Below, piece after piece: positions 12,140 through 24,144 of a DNA stretch of 64,000 nt. The stretch is from Hordeum vulgare subsp. vulgare. Taxonomy: Eukaryota > Streptophyta > Magnoliopsida > Poales > Poaceae. Each line of letters starts with the position of its first letter. Within the stretch, counting starts at the first letter, position 1. A program made the position numbers and the translations under genes. The DNA is taken from NCBI RefSeq assembly GCF_904849725.1, contig NC_058521.1:348810138-348874137 (forward strand), in the 5' to 3' direction. Under the pieces are notes generated by a model, which worked only from the letters and a program-made list of their open reading frames with translations, was not told the DNA's origin and ran no database searches.

Positions 12140-13340
12140 ATGTCTACTCCCCTCACAGGATGGTGAATGCAACTCGCAACAGCACCTTCGGCAACCCCGG
12201 CTCTGCCTTTTCAGGTCAGCAGCAGGGAACCGGAGGGGAAGTTCAAGCTGGAGATCACCACGAGAAGCAAGACTATGTTCCATCGCCACCGCCTCCTCCT
12301 GAAAGCTTGACCATGGCTCAGTTCCTTCAAGCTCTTCGAGAAGAGCGTTAAGCCAACAATGCCGCTATTCAGCAGCTGGCTCAAACCTTGGTGAACAACC
12401 CACCGCAGAACGGGAATGGCCATGGTTGCTCAACTCTCTCTGAGTTCATGCGAACTACGCCACCCATATTCGCCGAGACGACTAAACCATTGGATGCCGA
12501 TGATTGGATCCGTACTATCGAAGACCTCCTCGTGCTGGTCAAGTGCACTGATGATCATGAGAAAGTTCTCTATGCTTCTCACTGTCTCGGAGGCACAACC
12601 AGAGCTTGGTGGGATGGATTTCAAATCATGCGTGCAGGGCAAGTCGTCACTTGGGCTGTGTTCAAAGATGGATTTCGCGCTGCTCACATTCCTCCCGGAA
12701 TGATGACCATTAAGAAGCGGTAATTCCGAGCCTTAAGGGAAGGCAGTGGATCCGTCAAGGAATATTTGCAGAAGTTCAACCTCCTGTCAAGGTACGCGCC
12801 TGAGGACATCAACACTACCGCCGCCAAAGTGGAACGCTTTATGGAAGGACTATAGCAGTCACTCCAGTATCATGTGGTTGTTTGTGAATGTCGGACCTTC
12901 AGCGATCTAGTTAATAAGGCCCTTATGTTGGAAGACAAGCGCCGTTCCATGGACGACACCCATAAGCGCAAGCTAATGGGTAGTGGAGGACCGAGTAACA
13001 CGAAGCCACGACCATGGCAGTCATCTCCAGCAAGACCCAACTATCAGCAGCACTAGTACAAGTATCCAACATTTCGCCAGAACTACCAGCCTCAGTAGCA
13101 AGTCAACACCAAGCCAGCAAGAAATCCGCCGAACAAGGGTGGAATCAAGACCAATCTTCCAGCGCAAGTTACCTATTTCGGATGTGGACAAACAGGGCAC
13201 TATTCCAGGCAGTGCCCCAACAAGAAACCGGATGCTCAGCGCCCCAATGCACCAAGTCCAGGCCAAGAAGCACCAGGCAGGAATCAGGCTCCCCGCAATC
13301 AACAGTGTCACAGCAAGGGGTGGATTAATCATATTTCCAG
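12140..13340 (+). pseudogene. gag (element A), degenerate
   Basis: The capsid-nucleocapsid precursor. The likely original start is ATG at 12140; a 1-bp insertion near 12150 makes ATG 12160 the first usable one. From there a single frame holds the proline-rich N terminus, the retrotransposon gag core (around 12470-12850, with DDWIRTIEDLL and TRAWWDGF), and a zinc-knuckle region near 13175-13220. Stops in this frame lie at 12349, 12721, 12853, 13054 and about 13096. Most replace a CAG or CAA codon seen in the element F copy. The knuckle reads YFGCGQTGHYSRQC: the first expected Cys is Tyr, also in element F. A frameshift at about 13341 separates gag from protease. Confidence 0.8.
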
Positions 13341-13627
13341 GAAGAGGCAGAGGAAGACTCGGACTGCATTCTGGGTACGTTCCTCGTCAACTCTACCCCA
13401 GCAACAGTATTGTTTGATTGTGGTGCTTCGCTTTCTTTTGTTACGCAAAAGTTTGCGGAAAAATGTGGAGAACCTACCTTGCTTCGTGGGCATATGGCAA
13501 TTCAAAGCGCGGGAGAAGTTTTGAGGACTAACCTAGGGTGTAGGAAGGTCGGGATAGTTATCAATGGGACGAGCTTCCCAGCGGATCTCATTGTGTTAAG
13601 TCGCAAGGCCTAGAAGTAATTTTCGAC
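13341..13627 (+). pseudogene. pol: aspartic protease region (element A)
   Basis: Retropepsin that would cut the polyprotein. The catalytic loop reads FDCGAS at about 13413-13430, where plant gypsy elements usually show FDSGAS or FDCGAS, so the catalytic Asp is present. The frame from gag is lost by a 1-bp deletion near 13341, and another 1-bp loss near 13597 moves it to the RT frame. The equivalent region of element F (about 56920-57350) is continuous over much of its length, which locates both breaks here. Confidence 0.75.
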
Positions 13628-15136
13628 ATGGATTGGTTGGCCAAGCATGAAAGCATCTTGGACTGTGCCAACAGGGCCATTACCATGACAAGTGACCAAG
13701 GGGTCAAAGTCAAGTATGTCTCTGAGCCAGTACCCGCTCGAGTACCACGGGTTAACAGCCTGTCACAGGAAGAACTCGATCGAGTGCCAATAGTCTGTGA
13801 ATACCCGGACGTCTTTCCACATGAGCTACCAGGGATGCATCCTGACCGAGACATCGAGTTCAACATTGAGCGCATGCCCGGATTTAGGCCTATCTATAAG
13901 AAGCCTTACATGATTGGATCCGAAGAGCTAGCGGAGTTGAAGAAGCAGCTAGATGAGCAACTCAGGAAAGGATTTATTCGTCCAAGTGTGTCACCTTGGG
14001 GATCACCTGTTCTTTTCGTGTCCAAGAAGGATGGGACTATCAGACTCTGTGTCGATTACCGTTCTCTCAATGAGGTCATAATTAAGAACAAGTACCCACT
14101 CCCCAACATTGAAGACTTGTTCGATCAGCTAAATGGAGGTAAGTTATTATCCAAGATCGACCTCCGGTCTGGATATTACAAACTGAAGATCCGACCCGAG
14201 GACATACCCAACACTACGTTCGTGACCCGGTACGGTCTATACGAATGCACTGTCATGTTTTTTGGGTTGACTAATGCCCCAGCTTACTTCATGTACCTCA
14301 TGAATAAGGTCCTCATGGAATACGTGGACAAGTTTGTCGTCGTATTCATTGATGACATATTAATATTTTCCATGTCCAAAGAAGAGCATGAGCAACACTT
14401 GAGGTTAGTATTGGAGAAGCTCCGAGAGCACCAACTTTAGGCCAAGTTGAGCAAATGCCAATTTTGGTTGAACGAAGTTGGATTCATGGGTCATACCATG
14501 ACAACAAGTGGATTGGCAGTTGATCCCTCCAAGATTACTACGGTAACCAACTGGGAATCGCCAATTGATGTGAAGGAACTCAGGAGTTCCCTCGGACTCG
14601 CGGGATATTACCGCAAGTTCGTAGAAGGATTATCCCGCACCGCTCGACCCATAACTCGGCTCTTGAAGAAAGGCAAGAAGTTCGAATGGACGCCGGAATG
14701 TGAAGCCAGCTTCCAAGAATTGAAGAAGAGATTAACCACCGCCCCGGTATTGGCCACTCCAGATATCCGCAAGGAGTTTGTGATATATTGTGATGCCTCG
14801 AGGACCGGACTCGGTGGGATTCTAATGCAGGATAGCAGAATCATGGCGTATCTGTCCCGACAACTGCGCTCGCATGAGGAGAAATATGCCACCCATGATC
14901 TCGAGTTGGTAGCCGTAGTGCATGCCCTGAAGACATGGCGACATTACCTTTTGGGGAAGCGATGTGAAATATACACAGACCACAAAAGTCTGAAGTATAT
15001 CTTCACTCAAAGGGAATTGAATATGAGGCAACGAAGATGGTTGGAGTTAATCAAAGACTATGACCTCAGCATTCAATATCACCCCGGTAAGGCTAATGTA
15101 GTGGCTGATGCCTTAAGCCGAATACCAGCACCTTGA
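13628..15136 (+). pseudogene. pol: reverse transcriptase and RNase H (element A)
   Basis: One frame from 13628 to 15136 with a single internal stop (TAG at 14438). The RT fingers and palm carry [11 protein letters not shown] (about 14005) and [10 protein letters not shown] (about 14045), then the catalytic FIDD box at about 14345-14356, the gypsy form of YVDD. The connection region follows with [13 protein letters not shown] (about 14590). RNase H starts near FVIYCDAS (about 14777) and contains TDHKSLKYI (about 14979), ending near VVADALSR (about 15100). It stops at TGA 15134, after a frameshift near 15125 that cuts off integrase. It would copy element RNA into DNA inside virus-like particles. 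Apart from the one stop this is the best-preserved pol segment of the window. Confidence 0.85.
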
Positions 15137-16719
15137 ACGTCATGCTCAAGGAATGGCAACCCGCCTTATATGAAGAATTGGAGAACTTCGGGTTGGAACT
15201 AGTTGAATCAGGATTCCTAGATAACCTCGAAATCAAGCCAACGCTGGTGGACAACCTCAAGGAGGCCTAGAAGGGTCATAAGAGCATTGAAGGCATCAGG
15301 AAGAAGATTCAGGAAGGTAAGGCCCCAAGATTCTTGGTGGATGAACAAGGAGTAGTGTGGTTTGGGCAACGTTTATATGTACCCAACAAGGCTGAACTCA
15401 AGGACTTGATCCTACAGGAAGCACATGATACACCCTACTCTATTCACCTCGGTGGTATCAAGATGTATCAAGATCTCCGAGAAAGATTCTAGTGGCATGG
15501 CATGAAGAGGGAAATAGCGTCTTATGTTGCCAAGTGCGACGTGTGCCAACAAGTCAAGGCTGAGTATCAACGACCTGCAGGACTGCTACAACCTCTCAAA
15601 GTGCCAGAATGGAAGTGGGACAAGATAGGCATGGACTTTGTTACCGGCTTACCAAGGTCTAGCAGAGGCCATGACTCTATATGGGTTATTGTCGACCATT
15701 TGACCAAAGTGGCCCATTTCATTCCTGTCAACAGCACTTATGATGGGAACAAGTTGGGTAGTCTCTATATTGAGCGTATTGTAAGCCTTCATGGAGTTCC
15801 CAAGGAGATTGTATCTGACCGAGGCACGGAGTTCACCTCAAGATTTTGGAAAAAGTTCATAGAAGCCTTCGGTACCAAGCTCTCTTTCAGCACCGCTTTC
15901 CACCTGCAAACGGGCGGAAAAACGGAAAGAGTAAATCAGATACTCGAAGATATGCTCTGCGCATGCGTCTTGGAGCATGGAGCCAAATGGGAAGACTGTC
16001 TACCGTTCGCTGAGTTTTGATACAACAACAACTACCAGTCCAGTCTGCAGATGGCCCCGTTCGAAGTGTTCTACGGATGAAAGTGCCACACCCCGCTCAA
16101 CTGGTCCGAAACCGGAGAAGGACTGATTTTCGGGCCGGAAGTTTTGCAAAAGGCAGAAGAGAAGGTGCAACTTGTCCGAGAAAATCTAAAGGTAGCTAAG
16201 TCGTGACAAAAGAGCTATGCGGATTCTTGCCACAGGGATGTGGAGTTCATTCTTGGAGACCTGGTGTACCTCTATGTCACACCTCTCAAGGGAACCAAGT
16301 GTTTCCACGTTAAAGGGAAACTCGCTCCAAGGTTCATTGGACCTTTTAGGATCACGGCAAGGCGTGGAGAAGTTGCTTATCAATTGGGGCTACCTCCGGA
16401 ACTTTCGGGTGTACACAACGTCTTCCATGTGTCACAACTTCGGAAGTGTCTTAAAGCGCCAAATCATCTCGATCTTTTCAAGGACATTGACCGTCGGGCC
16501 ATTGACCATCAGCCTGACCTCACCTGCCCCGAGAAGCCGATCCACATTCTGGATGAAGCTCGGCGTTGCACCAGAAGCCACACCATCAAGTATTTCAAGG
16601 TTCAGTGGAGCAACCACACCAAAGTCGAAGCAACTTGAGAGCGTGAAGACTATCTCCGATCTGAGTTTTCGGACCTTTTAGCACCTAGCTTAGGAATCTC
16701 GGGGACGAGATTCTTGTAA
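15137..16719 (+). pseudogene. pol: integrase with chromodomain-like tail (element A)
   Basis: The frame resumes from about 15140. The zinc-binding HHCC region spans HDTPYSIH (about 15425) to CDVCQQVK (about 15540). The DDE core follows: GMDFVTGLPRS (about 15630), VSDRGTEFTSRFW (about 15810) and KTERVNQILED (about 15920), so all three acidic residues are present. A GPY-type region (FIGPFRI, about 16335) leads to a chromodomain-like tail, IKYFKVQWSNHT (about 16585-16620), typical of Tekay-type chromoviruses and thought to aid targeting to heterochromatin. Stops lie at about 15268, 15490, 16018, 16078, 16203 and 16636. The terminal TAA (16717-16719) overlaps the polypurine tract. Confidence 0.8.
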
Positions 16720-16729
16720 GGGGGATAGG
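16718..16729 (+). promoter_or_regulatory. Element A polypurine tract (AAGGGGGATAGG)
   Basis: Purine-rich run two bases before the 3' LTR start (TGTCACACCC at 16732). Element F has the matching tract at about 53982-53996 on the minus strand. Confidence 0.75.
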
Positions 16730-16731
16730 TC

Positions 16732-19700
16732 TGTCACACCCTGTTTTTACTACCACTCCTGTGTAATGCAAAAATCTTAGCTTGTTAAAATGTTTTCAAA
16801 AGTAATGTTGTGAGTGCCATGATTGTCATTGTATGCTTGTGTGTTTGATCATGTGATGATAAAAACCCTATTTCACAATATTGATTTATTTCCAAAAACC
16901 TTTACTTGTTTGTGATCAAGGTAAAACTCTACTTTGAGTTGCACTACATGCCCTTGATGGCAAGAAGTGTTTCTACTCAAAGTTGGTGATATGATTTTTA
17001 CGTATCATTATATTCCAAAACCACAAAAATAATTATTTTATAATTATTTTAATAATTAAATTGCATGTCCATTTCTGAGGCCAGAATTGGTATTGCCACT
17101 TGGGAAAATACTTTTCTGCCTTAGAAAAAAGTGATTAAATTTGGAGGTGATCAGAAAGACATATATTTTCCATACATAAGATTTTAAACCCCTATTTATA
17201 TTATAATTATTTGAATAAAACCCTAGAAGACATTTATGTCTATTTTCACCTTTTGAAATATTTTCAAAGGAAATATTCTCAATAAAATCCTAGAATATTC
17301 CACTAGTATCCCTAAGCCCTATTTGGTGTTCATGTAAAGTTTCACCTTGATCCAAGGTGATTAAGGACCCCAAATAACCCCAAAACCCCTTTTGTCTAGA
17401 TTGAAGTTAGAGCAACTCTACATACCAAAGTTTATCCAATGATGTTGAAACTTTGCACGAGTGCCTAATACCTCAAATGAGGGCTCCATACCAAAAATGG
17501 GATTTCTAGGACTTAGTTTACCCACACTCTCTTTGGAAGGGACAGATCTGGTCAAATTGAAGTGTTCTCAAGTTTAGAAAGCAAAACTTGTCCAATGGAG
17601 CTCAAACTTGGTGAAACCCCATATTTTAGCACCAAACCCAAACTTGTTAAGTTGCAGCACTAGTGGTGGGGTGCAACCCCCTCAAACCACGGTCGAGCAC
17701 CTTCTAACAGATAGGGAAAAGCCACCTTAGCCACAGCTAAACCTAACCCCTTTGCTCCAAACTCATAGATTAATTGGCCAATATCCATATCTAACCCCAG
17801 CCAACTGGGCCCTCACTGGTTCAAAGTGGAAAGGCCAAAAACTCCAATTTAGGCTTTAGCTCAAGGCTGACATCACCAGTATTTCTTGTCTCCCTTCACC
17901 AGCCGAAGCTCCCACGAGACCCAAACGGCTAGCCACACTCCCAGCCAGTGCCAGGACATGCTAGACATGTCCAAAGTGCCTCAAAGCCCACCATCATGCT
18001 AGACACGTCGAGCAACCCTCAAGGCCCCTCCTCCCACGCGTTAGAGCTCGTGCGACGCGTGCCCGCACACACCAGAACCGGCCAAGGTTGCACGACCACG
18101 GATGCTCGACTCCTCCCTCTCTCCCTCTGCAGCAGATGGTTCTAGTAGTCCAAAACCATGTCCTGAGACCGTGGTTTCAACCCCAGCCCCTCCCTGCACC
18201 CCCATGCGCGCCACGGTGATTCACCGACGCTCTCGAATTGGCTCACCATCGTGGGCCTATAAATAGTCATCCCCCTCGCTCCCGCACCCCTCAAATAGCT
18301 TCACCACGACCACTAGCACCTCCCTAACCACCCGAGAAAACCAGCAGAGCCCCGGTGCTCGAGATCGACCGAGGCCCCTCCTCATCGGAGCTCCGATCGA
18401 TCTCCGGCTACACGACGGCTCCTGCGCCCCTCGACCCACCAAACTGATCCCCTCAACCCCAGGAAGCTTTCCCCCAACTCGCCCGACTATTTCCGTGTCT
18501 CTAGCCACCTCCTCCACCAACTCCCGAAACTCCTCCACCACGGCCTCCTCATCGCCGGCGAACCCCTGCCTCTCCGACGTTGTTCCGACCACTAGAAGGT
18601 AGGAGACGTCATGGCAAACACATTCTAGTCCTTGTTGGGGCTTGAGAGCGTCGGCAGCCTCGCCGGCGTGCTCCTCCTCCTCTCTGGCCAGAGGTAGGAG
18701 ACGACCCCGACAGGTGTGACCCACCTATCGGTGGCCCATCCTCCTCCCCCACGCTGTCCACAGCCACTGACAGCAGGGCCCTGCACGTCAGGTTCAAACA
18801 TGACGGCGCGCGCGCCTGGGCAGGCTGTCGGCTGGCTTTGGGCCAGCCCAGCTCCAGGGCGAGCCAGGCTAGGGGCTTAGCCCATTTTTCTTTATTTTTA
18901 AAAATCTGATATCAAAGATTTTTATCAAAATATTTAGCGAGTGTAAAAATATAATTTTTCCACTATTATTCCTCTAAAAATATGTAGTATTTAATAATAT
19001 GATTGGATGAATTTTTCTACAACTATTCTGTTTTTCAATAATATAAAGGAATAAATTGGAATAGTTTTGCTTCTGTTTGGTTAATAGAAAAAATGTTCCT
19101 TCAAGAGAATTTGAGGCAAATATTTTTCAAAATGACAACTTAGATTTTTCTGTAGTAAAGAACATTTTTAAAATGACTTTGTGAACTTTTTCTGTGTGAG
19201 CTATTTCTTATTTATTGTTTTATCGATGATAGAAAATCCGTGTGACGAGGGAATTAGAGCGGAAGACATCGAAGACCACGGATACCTAGCTGACCAAGGC
19301 AAGCAGCGCTTTGACCATGACTGAGCATATGTTATATTTCAAGTTAAAATAGCAAGTATTTCCATGGATATGATCATAAGTGCCTGTAAATCATTCGATG
19401 TGATGTTACCGATGGCTCCTCCAGAGTACATGCATTGAGCTTGATCCTACCCCTTTTGAGGATCATGCTATCATCATGTTGAGCATGTTGTTCGTATAAG
19501 TCAAGAGTTTATGAAAACCCCGTCGGGTGCCACTAATGCCCAAGGGTGATAATGAGCAAGGTGGCCACTTTTGTTGAAGTGGTCCACCGGGTATTTTGAG
19601 TGAGTATGGTTTCGAAATGGGATTAGATTTATGATGTGTCGACCGTCCCAACCTTACCGGTACGACCACGTTACTACTTATGGGACGGGCTATGTTGATT

Positions 19701-19941
19701 ACACTGATCGGTGCTAGCAAAGAGCCACATTACTAGTGGCAGGAGTGATGTATGGTCACTCTCGTGATGGGGTCGTGCCAGGTAGGACGACTATGCCATT
19801 TTTATGAGTTCCAGGCACACTTTTGGTCCCGGCATGGCTGATACTATCTAGATTCGGCGCTCGTAAGACGTACAACATGTGGGATGGGTACCACCTGAGT
19901 GGACCTCTTTGTATAGTATCGTCGGAGGGCAGAAATTATTC
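16732..19941 (+). repeat. Element A 3' LTR, left segment
   Basis: Begins TGTCACACCCTG straight after the polypurine tract. An AT-rich stretch (16732-17700) is followed by a GC-rich block (about 17880-18850) with a TATA box at 18258-18265, then another AT-rich stretch. Interrupted at 19942 by a solo LTR. With the segment at 21500-22297 the full LTR is about 4.0 kb, long for a plant element. Only this LTR and those of F show the 5' third; the 5' LTR of A lacks it here. ORFs on the opposite strand in the GC-rich block (18257-18724) are not supported as genes. Confidence 0.85.
18258..18265 (+). promoter_or_regulatory. LTR TATA box (TATAAATA)
   Basis: Same motif and surroundings (GGGCC before, pyrimidine-rich leader after) as 1686-1693 in the 5' LTR. 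Confidence 0.55.
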
Positions 19942-21499
19942 TGCTACTGTTGCGGCAACAAAAGTCCTTCCCGGGCGCGTAGGAATTCTTCTTGTTACTT
20001 CTCTTATTTGCATCGGGTTTTCCCTTTAAAAGCAAAGGGTGATGCAGCACAGGAGCAGTAAGTATTTCCCTCAGTTTGAGAACCAAGGTATCGATCCAGA
20101 AGGAGGGCCTCGTCAAGTCCAAAGTACCTGTGAAAACACAAACAACCTTGCACCCAACGCCTGAAATGGGTTATCAATGCCTTCAAGATTGTTTGCAAAG
20201 TGAGATCTGAAGGAGGAAAGTGCAACGAAGTAAAAAGTGTAAGGCTGAAAATATGGTGTAGAGTAGACCCTCGGGGCCATAGTGTTCACTAGAGGTTTCT
20301 CTCATAATACCAAATATCACGGTGGGTGAACAAATTACCGTCGAGCAATTGATAGAACCGCGCAAAGTCATGACGATATCTAAGGCAATGATCTAGCATA
20401 TAGGCATCACGTCCGAGACAAGTAGACCGATACTTTCTGCATCTACTACTATTACTCCACACATCGACCGCTATCCAGCATGCATCTAGTGTATGGAGTT
20501 CTTGACGAACAGAGTAACGCTTTAAGCAAGATGACATGATGTAGAGAGATAATCTCAAACCAATGATGAAAACCCCATCTTTTTACCCTTGATGGCAACA
20601 ACACGATACGTGCCTCGCTACCCCTTCTATCACTGGGTGAGGTCACCGCACGGTATGAACCCAAAACCAAGCAGTTCTCCCATTGCAAGAATCATAGATC
20701 TAGTTGGCCAAATGAAACCCACAACTCAAAGAGAATTACAAGGATATGAAATCATGCATAAGAGAGATCAGAAGAAACTCAAATAAGATTCATAGATAAT
20801 TTGATCATAAATCCACAATTCATCGGATCTCGACAAACACATCGCAAAAGAAGATTACATCGAATAGATCTCCATGAAGAACATGCAGAACTTTGTATTG
20901 AAGATCCAAGAGAGAGAAGATGCCATCTAGTTACTAGCTATGGACCCGTAGGTCTATGGTGAACTACTCACGTATCATCAGAGAGGTCATGGTGTTGATG
21001 AAGAAGCCCTCCGTGTCCGAAAACCCCTCCGGCAGGGCACCAGTTCGTGCCCCAGATGGGATCTTGCGGAGACAGAAGCTTGCGGCGGCGGAAAAGTAAT
21101 TGTGATCGTCTCTTGATTTTTTGGAAATATTTGGGAATATATAGGTGCAAGACCTAGGTCAGGTGACCTCCAGGGGACCAGCAAGCCTGGATGGGGCGGC
21201 CCCCCTGGCCGCGGGGTGGGGGCTTGTGGGGCCCCTGGGGCTCTCCTGGCTTGGCTCCCAAGTCCTCCGATCTTCTTCCGTTCCACAAAAAGTCTTTCTA
21301 GGGATTTTCTTCCGTTTGGACTCCGTTTCAAAATCTCCTCTGAAAGGGGTCAAAAATGGAAAAAAACAGGAACTCGCACTTGGCACTGAGTTAATAAGTT
21401 AGTCCCAGAAAATAAATAAAAGGCATGCAAAACATCCAAAGTTTTACAAGATAATAGCATGAAACCATCAAAAATTATAGATACGTTGGAGACGTATCA
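19942..21499 (-). mobile_element. Solo LTR of family B
   Basis: About 1558 bp matching the LTRs of element B, minus orientation: it starts with the reverse complement of GATACGTTGGAGACGTATCA at 21499 and ends at TG 19942. No interior lies beside it, and element A LTR sequence continues on both sides, so it is a solo LTR left by recombination between two LTRs. The left flank (TATTC) and right flank (AGTAC) do not match as a target duplication. The host join is also uneven compared with 10120-10165, so some bases were lost or changed at the left edge. Confidence 0.8.
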
Positions 21500-22297
21500 A
21501 GTACTTACCTCGGGTATGGTATATACCGCGAGTCGTGGATGACACGGAAGTTTCCCGGATCTCGTGGGTCCAGCGAACTACCTCTATAGAGTGTAAAACT
21601 ATTCGAATAGCCGTGTCCATTTTGAAGGACAGTTGGGTAATCCTGCTTAAACTACGTCTAGTTATTTCCGCATAAACCAAGTGTGTGTGTGTGTTGTGTT
21701 AAAAAGGTGTTGTTATGCAAGTAATGATATGATCAAGTTTGGTGACTTAGCATATAAGTGAGCCCGGATGACTCAGCCCTCGACAGATATATTGACATTT
21801 GTAACCTGTTCTTCAAAAGTAATTCTTTAACTTAATGCATATTCATGATCATTGCATCTCGATGAAATCCACCAAAGATGATGATATTGCTATCCTTCAC
21901 TTTCACAGTTCATATCATGGGCTGTTTCCGAGTACATTCAAAGTACTCATTGGCTTGCCATTGCTTATGTTATTGACCAGACATGAAGGGACCAGAGTTT
22001 GGAGATGAGTACGTCTTCGGATACGACCCTGCAAACTAGGACGCTTCCGAGTCAGAATGCTTGTCGGTGTAGGCTTGATGGCATGGGCACCCGCTTAGCC
22101 CCTATGATTTCCGCCACTAGTTGTATCAGAGTGATTTGGCCTTAGGCCCTGCCTTGTGAACTTGACCATTCGGTCATGTGTTGTAATAATAGGTACTCGG
22201 ATGTAAGACTCTTTTATTCGTTATCTGTGTTCGGTGAGCATTGATATCTGGGATCACTGAGCACGGCGATCTCGACCCATAAGTCGGGGTCCCCACA
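21500..22297 (+). repeat. Element A 3' LTR, right segment
   Basis: Resumes the LTR after the solo LTR and matches 10155-10948. Ends in CCCCACA at 22297, where unrelated Tat-type sequence begins. No target duplication can be tested because the 5' end of element A is outside or lost. Confidence 0.85.
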
Positions 22298-22298
22298 A

Positions 22299-23035
22299 GG
22301 GCCCGCCCCGTGTGTATCTTCCTGCGATTGGACCGACAGGAAACCAACGATGACCCAAAGGGGGAAGGGGCTACAAGCGCAGTTAGGCCCCTGAGTCGCG
22401 ATGCTCAGGAGTCCCCCTTGACACGCGAGCTGCCCTCATGAGGAGAACTCGATGAGGATTTTGAAGCTTCGGAAGACTTTCAGCACTCTGTGTTGGCAGG
22501 GCCCACCCCGTGCGTACCTCCTTCGATTGCACCGACAAGAAACCAAGGACAGCCCAAAAGGGGAAGGGGCTACGAGCACAGTTCAGGCTCCTGAGTCGCG
22601 ATGCTTAGGAGTCCCCCTTGACGTACGAGTGACTCCCATATACTTCATAAGAAGCTGACGGTTTGAGGCTACTAAACTCCTTCAGCACTCTGCGTCTGCA
22701 GGGCCCACCCCGCACGTACCTCTGACGCAATTGGACCGACCGGAAACCAAGGATGACCCAAAAGGGGAAGTGGCTACGGGCGCAGTTCAGGCTCCCGAGT
22801 CGCGATGCTTAGGAGTCCCCCTTGACATACGAGTGACTCTAGCATTCTTCCCAAGAGATTTGGAATGGCTTGTCGAGCGCACTAAGCTCTGCATCGCGAG
22901 GGCCCACCCCGTGCGTACCTTCCCGCGATTGGACCGACCGGAAACCAAGGACGGCCCAATGGGGGAAGGCTACGGGTGTAATTAGGCCCTTGAGTCACAA
23001 TGCTCAGGGGTCCCATTTGACGTACGAGCGGCTCC
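22299..23035. repeat. Four tandem repeats of about 200 bp
   Basis: Unit starts (GGGCCCRCCCCG) at 22299, 22499, 22701 and 22900 give periods of 200, 202 and 199 bases. Each unit holds a GGACCGAC-GAAACCAA block, a run like AAAGGGGAAG, and a GAGTCGCGATGCT block. The first about 135 bases of each unit are well conserved; the rest is variable. Tandem repeats in the 3' untranslated region are typical of the Tat lineage and can seed satellite DNA. Confidence 0.8.
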
Positions 23036-23086
23036 GTACCTTTAGTTTTCTATCCCATGCACTGGGCATGGGCGTAGTCGTGGGTG

Positions 23087-23178
23087 GACTGTGTTGATAT
23101 CCTTGCCAGCTGCGGGCGTAGCCATTGGCAGGTTGTGTTGATTTTCTGGCCAGCTGCGGGCATAGTCATTGGCGGACT
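23087..23178. repeat. Short tandem duplication, about 45 bp period
   Basis: Two adjacent units share TGTGTTGAT, GCCAGCTGCGGGC and TAGYCATTGGC. They lie between the 200-bp repeats and the next block. A third, partial unit may precede them (GGCGTAGTCGTGGG, about 23070). Confidence 0.55.
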
Positions 23179-24040
23179 ATATTGTTTGCCACCATCTGTA
23201 CCCAGCGCGGAGCGTAGATCTTCCACAAGGCGTGGGGTGGACCCCGCGGCGTCCTCGGGGGGGCCCTGGGCCTATACAGCCTCGGCTCGTTACAACGTGA
23301 GAGTGTCCCGGTGGGGGTGAATCTAGTAGGTCGTAAGGACGCTTTGGCATCGCGAGTGTCCCTACCCCCGAGTCATTGGTGGACTAAGCTTCTCCCCAGC
23401 ACGGAGAAAAGGTCTGCCACTAAGCGTGGGACGGACCCCTCCGTGTCCTCGGGGGGCCTTGGGCGTATACAGCCTCAGGTCATTATTACGTGGAAGTGTC
23501 ACAATGGGGGTGTATCTGGGAGGTTGCGGGGACGCTTTCGCCTCGTGAGTGTCCCTACCCCCGAGTCATTGGTGGACTCAGCTTCTTTTGGGTCATTGAT
23601 AAACCTTGTTGACTTCTTCTTCGAGGGTGAGATTGGGTGTATGATACTTCAGGCGGCCTGCAAGGATAAAATTTGACCAGAGCCCCCAAGCGGGGGTCGA
23701 CCGCCCAAATACGCAAGCAAAGTAGAATATGAGAGTTTGAAGTGGGTGAGGTAGAAAAAACTGAAAGATGCATAAATGAAAGTAGCGACTAGGAGTGCCC
23801 TAAGCTCCTGGAGGCCGCATGGCCCTGTGGGCGCCCTCGGATGGGGTGAGCCAAAAAGTTACCTGGCAGCAGCCAACAAAAAGTCATCTGGCGGCAATGC
23901 CGCTGAAGTGCTGAAAGCACCATCATCACTCGAACTCCTGCTTCCACGTTCACGACCCTCAGGGGTCCGTCGTCTCCCGAGGCTCGGGGCCTTCACTCGC
24001 ACCAAGCATTTCCTTCTCTTCCTCACCACGCCCCAGCAGG

Positions 24041-24144
24041 CTAGGCATGGGCATGGTCCGCTGGAGCCGCTAGTAAGTCGCAGTCGTGTTCCCTAGCCCG
24101 AATGGCATGAGGCTGCGGGCGCGCGGGTACACCCACCGATGGTC
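24041..24144 (-). pseudogene. Reverse transcriptase fragment (Tat-type remnant)
   Basis: On the minus strand MPFGL is encoded from 24108, followed by NTTATY, a stop (TAG at 24070-24072) and RLQRTM. This matches the conserved RT segment usually reading MPFGLKNAGATYQR. The stop replaces the Gln codon, another CAG to TAG change. Only some 30 residues can be recognised before similarity fades towards 24041 and 24144. It belongs to the remnant at 22298-24201, not to element C, whose LTR begins at 24202. Confidence 0.5.

Larger units (their letters stand above)
1367..22297 (+). mobile_element. Element A: Ty3/gypsy chromovirus-type LTR retrotransposon (Tekay/Del/RIRE3-like), degenerate
   Basis: Order on the plus strand: 5' LTR (1367-10948, interrupted by element B), initiator-Met-type primer site (10953), extra ORF0 (11089), gag (12140), protease, RT, RNase H, integrase, chromodomain-like tail (to 16719), polypurine tract (16718), 3' LTR (16732-22297, interrupted by a solo LTR). 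Domain order PR-RT-RH-IN marks it as Ty3/gypsy. The tail after integrase and the extra ORF upstream of gag point to the Tekay/Del branch, where rice RIRE3 and RIRE8 carry a comparable ORF0. Both LTRs end in CCCCACA. The upstream part of the 5' LTR is missing from the window. Element F is a second, inverted copy of this family. The coding regions carry many stops and frameshifts, so the element is dead. Confidence 0.85.

Noticed and set aside
13021..13417. Several overlapping ORFs in other frames across the gag zinc-knuckle region
   Set aside because: Only the frame with the zinc-knuckle motif matches element F; the others are shadows.
22299..23035. Regular direct repeats considered as a CRISPR-like array
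   Set aside because: Units are about 200 bp and diverged, with no short identical repeats or unique spacers. It is a plant retrotransposon 3' repeat.
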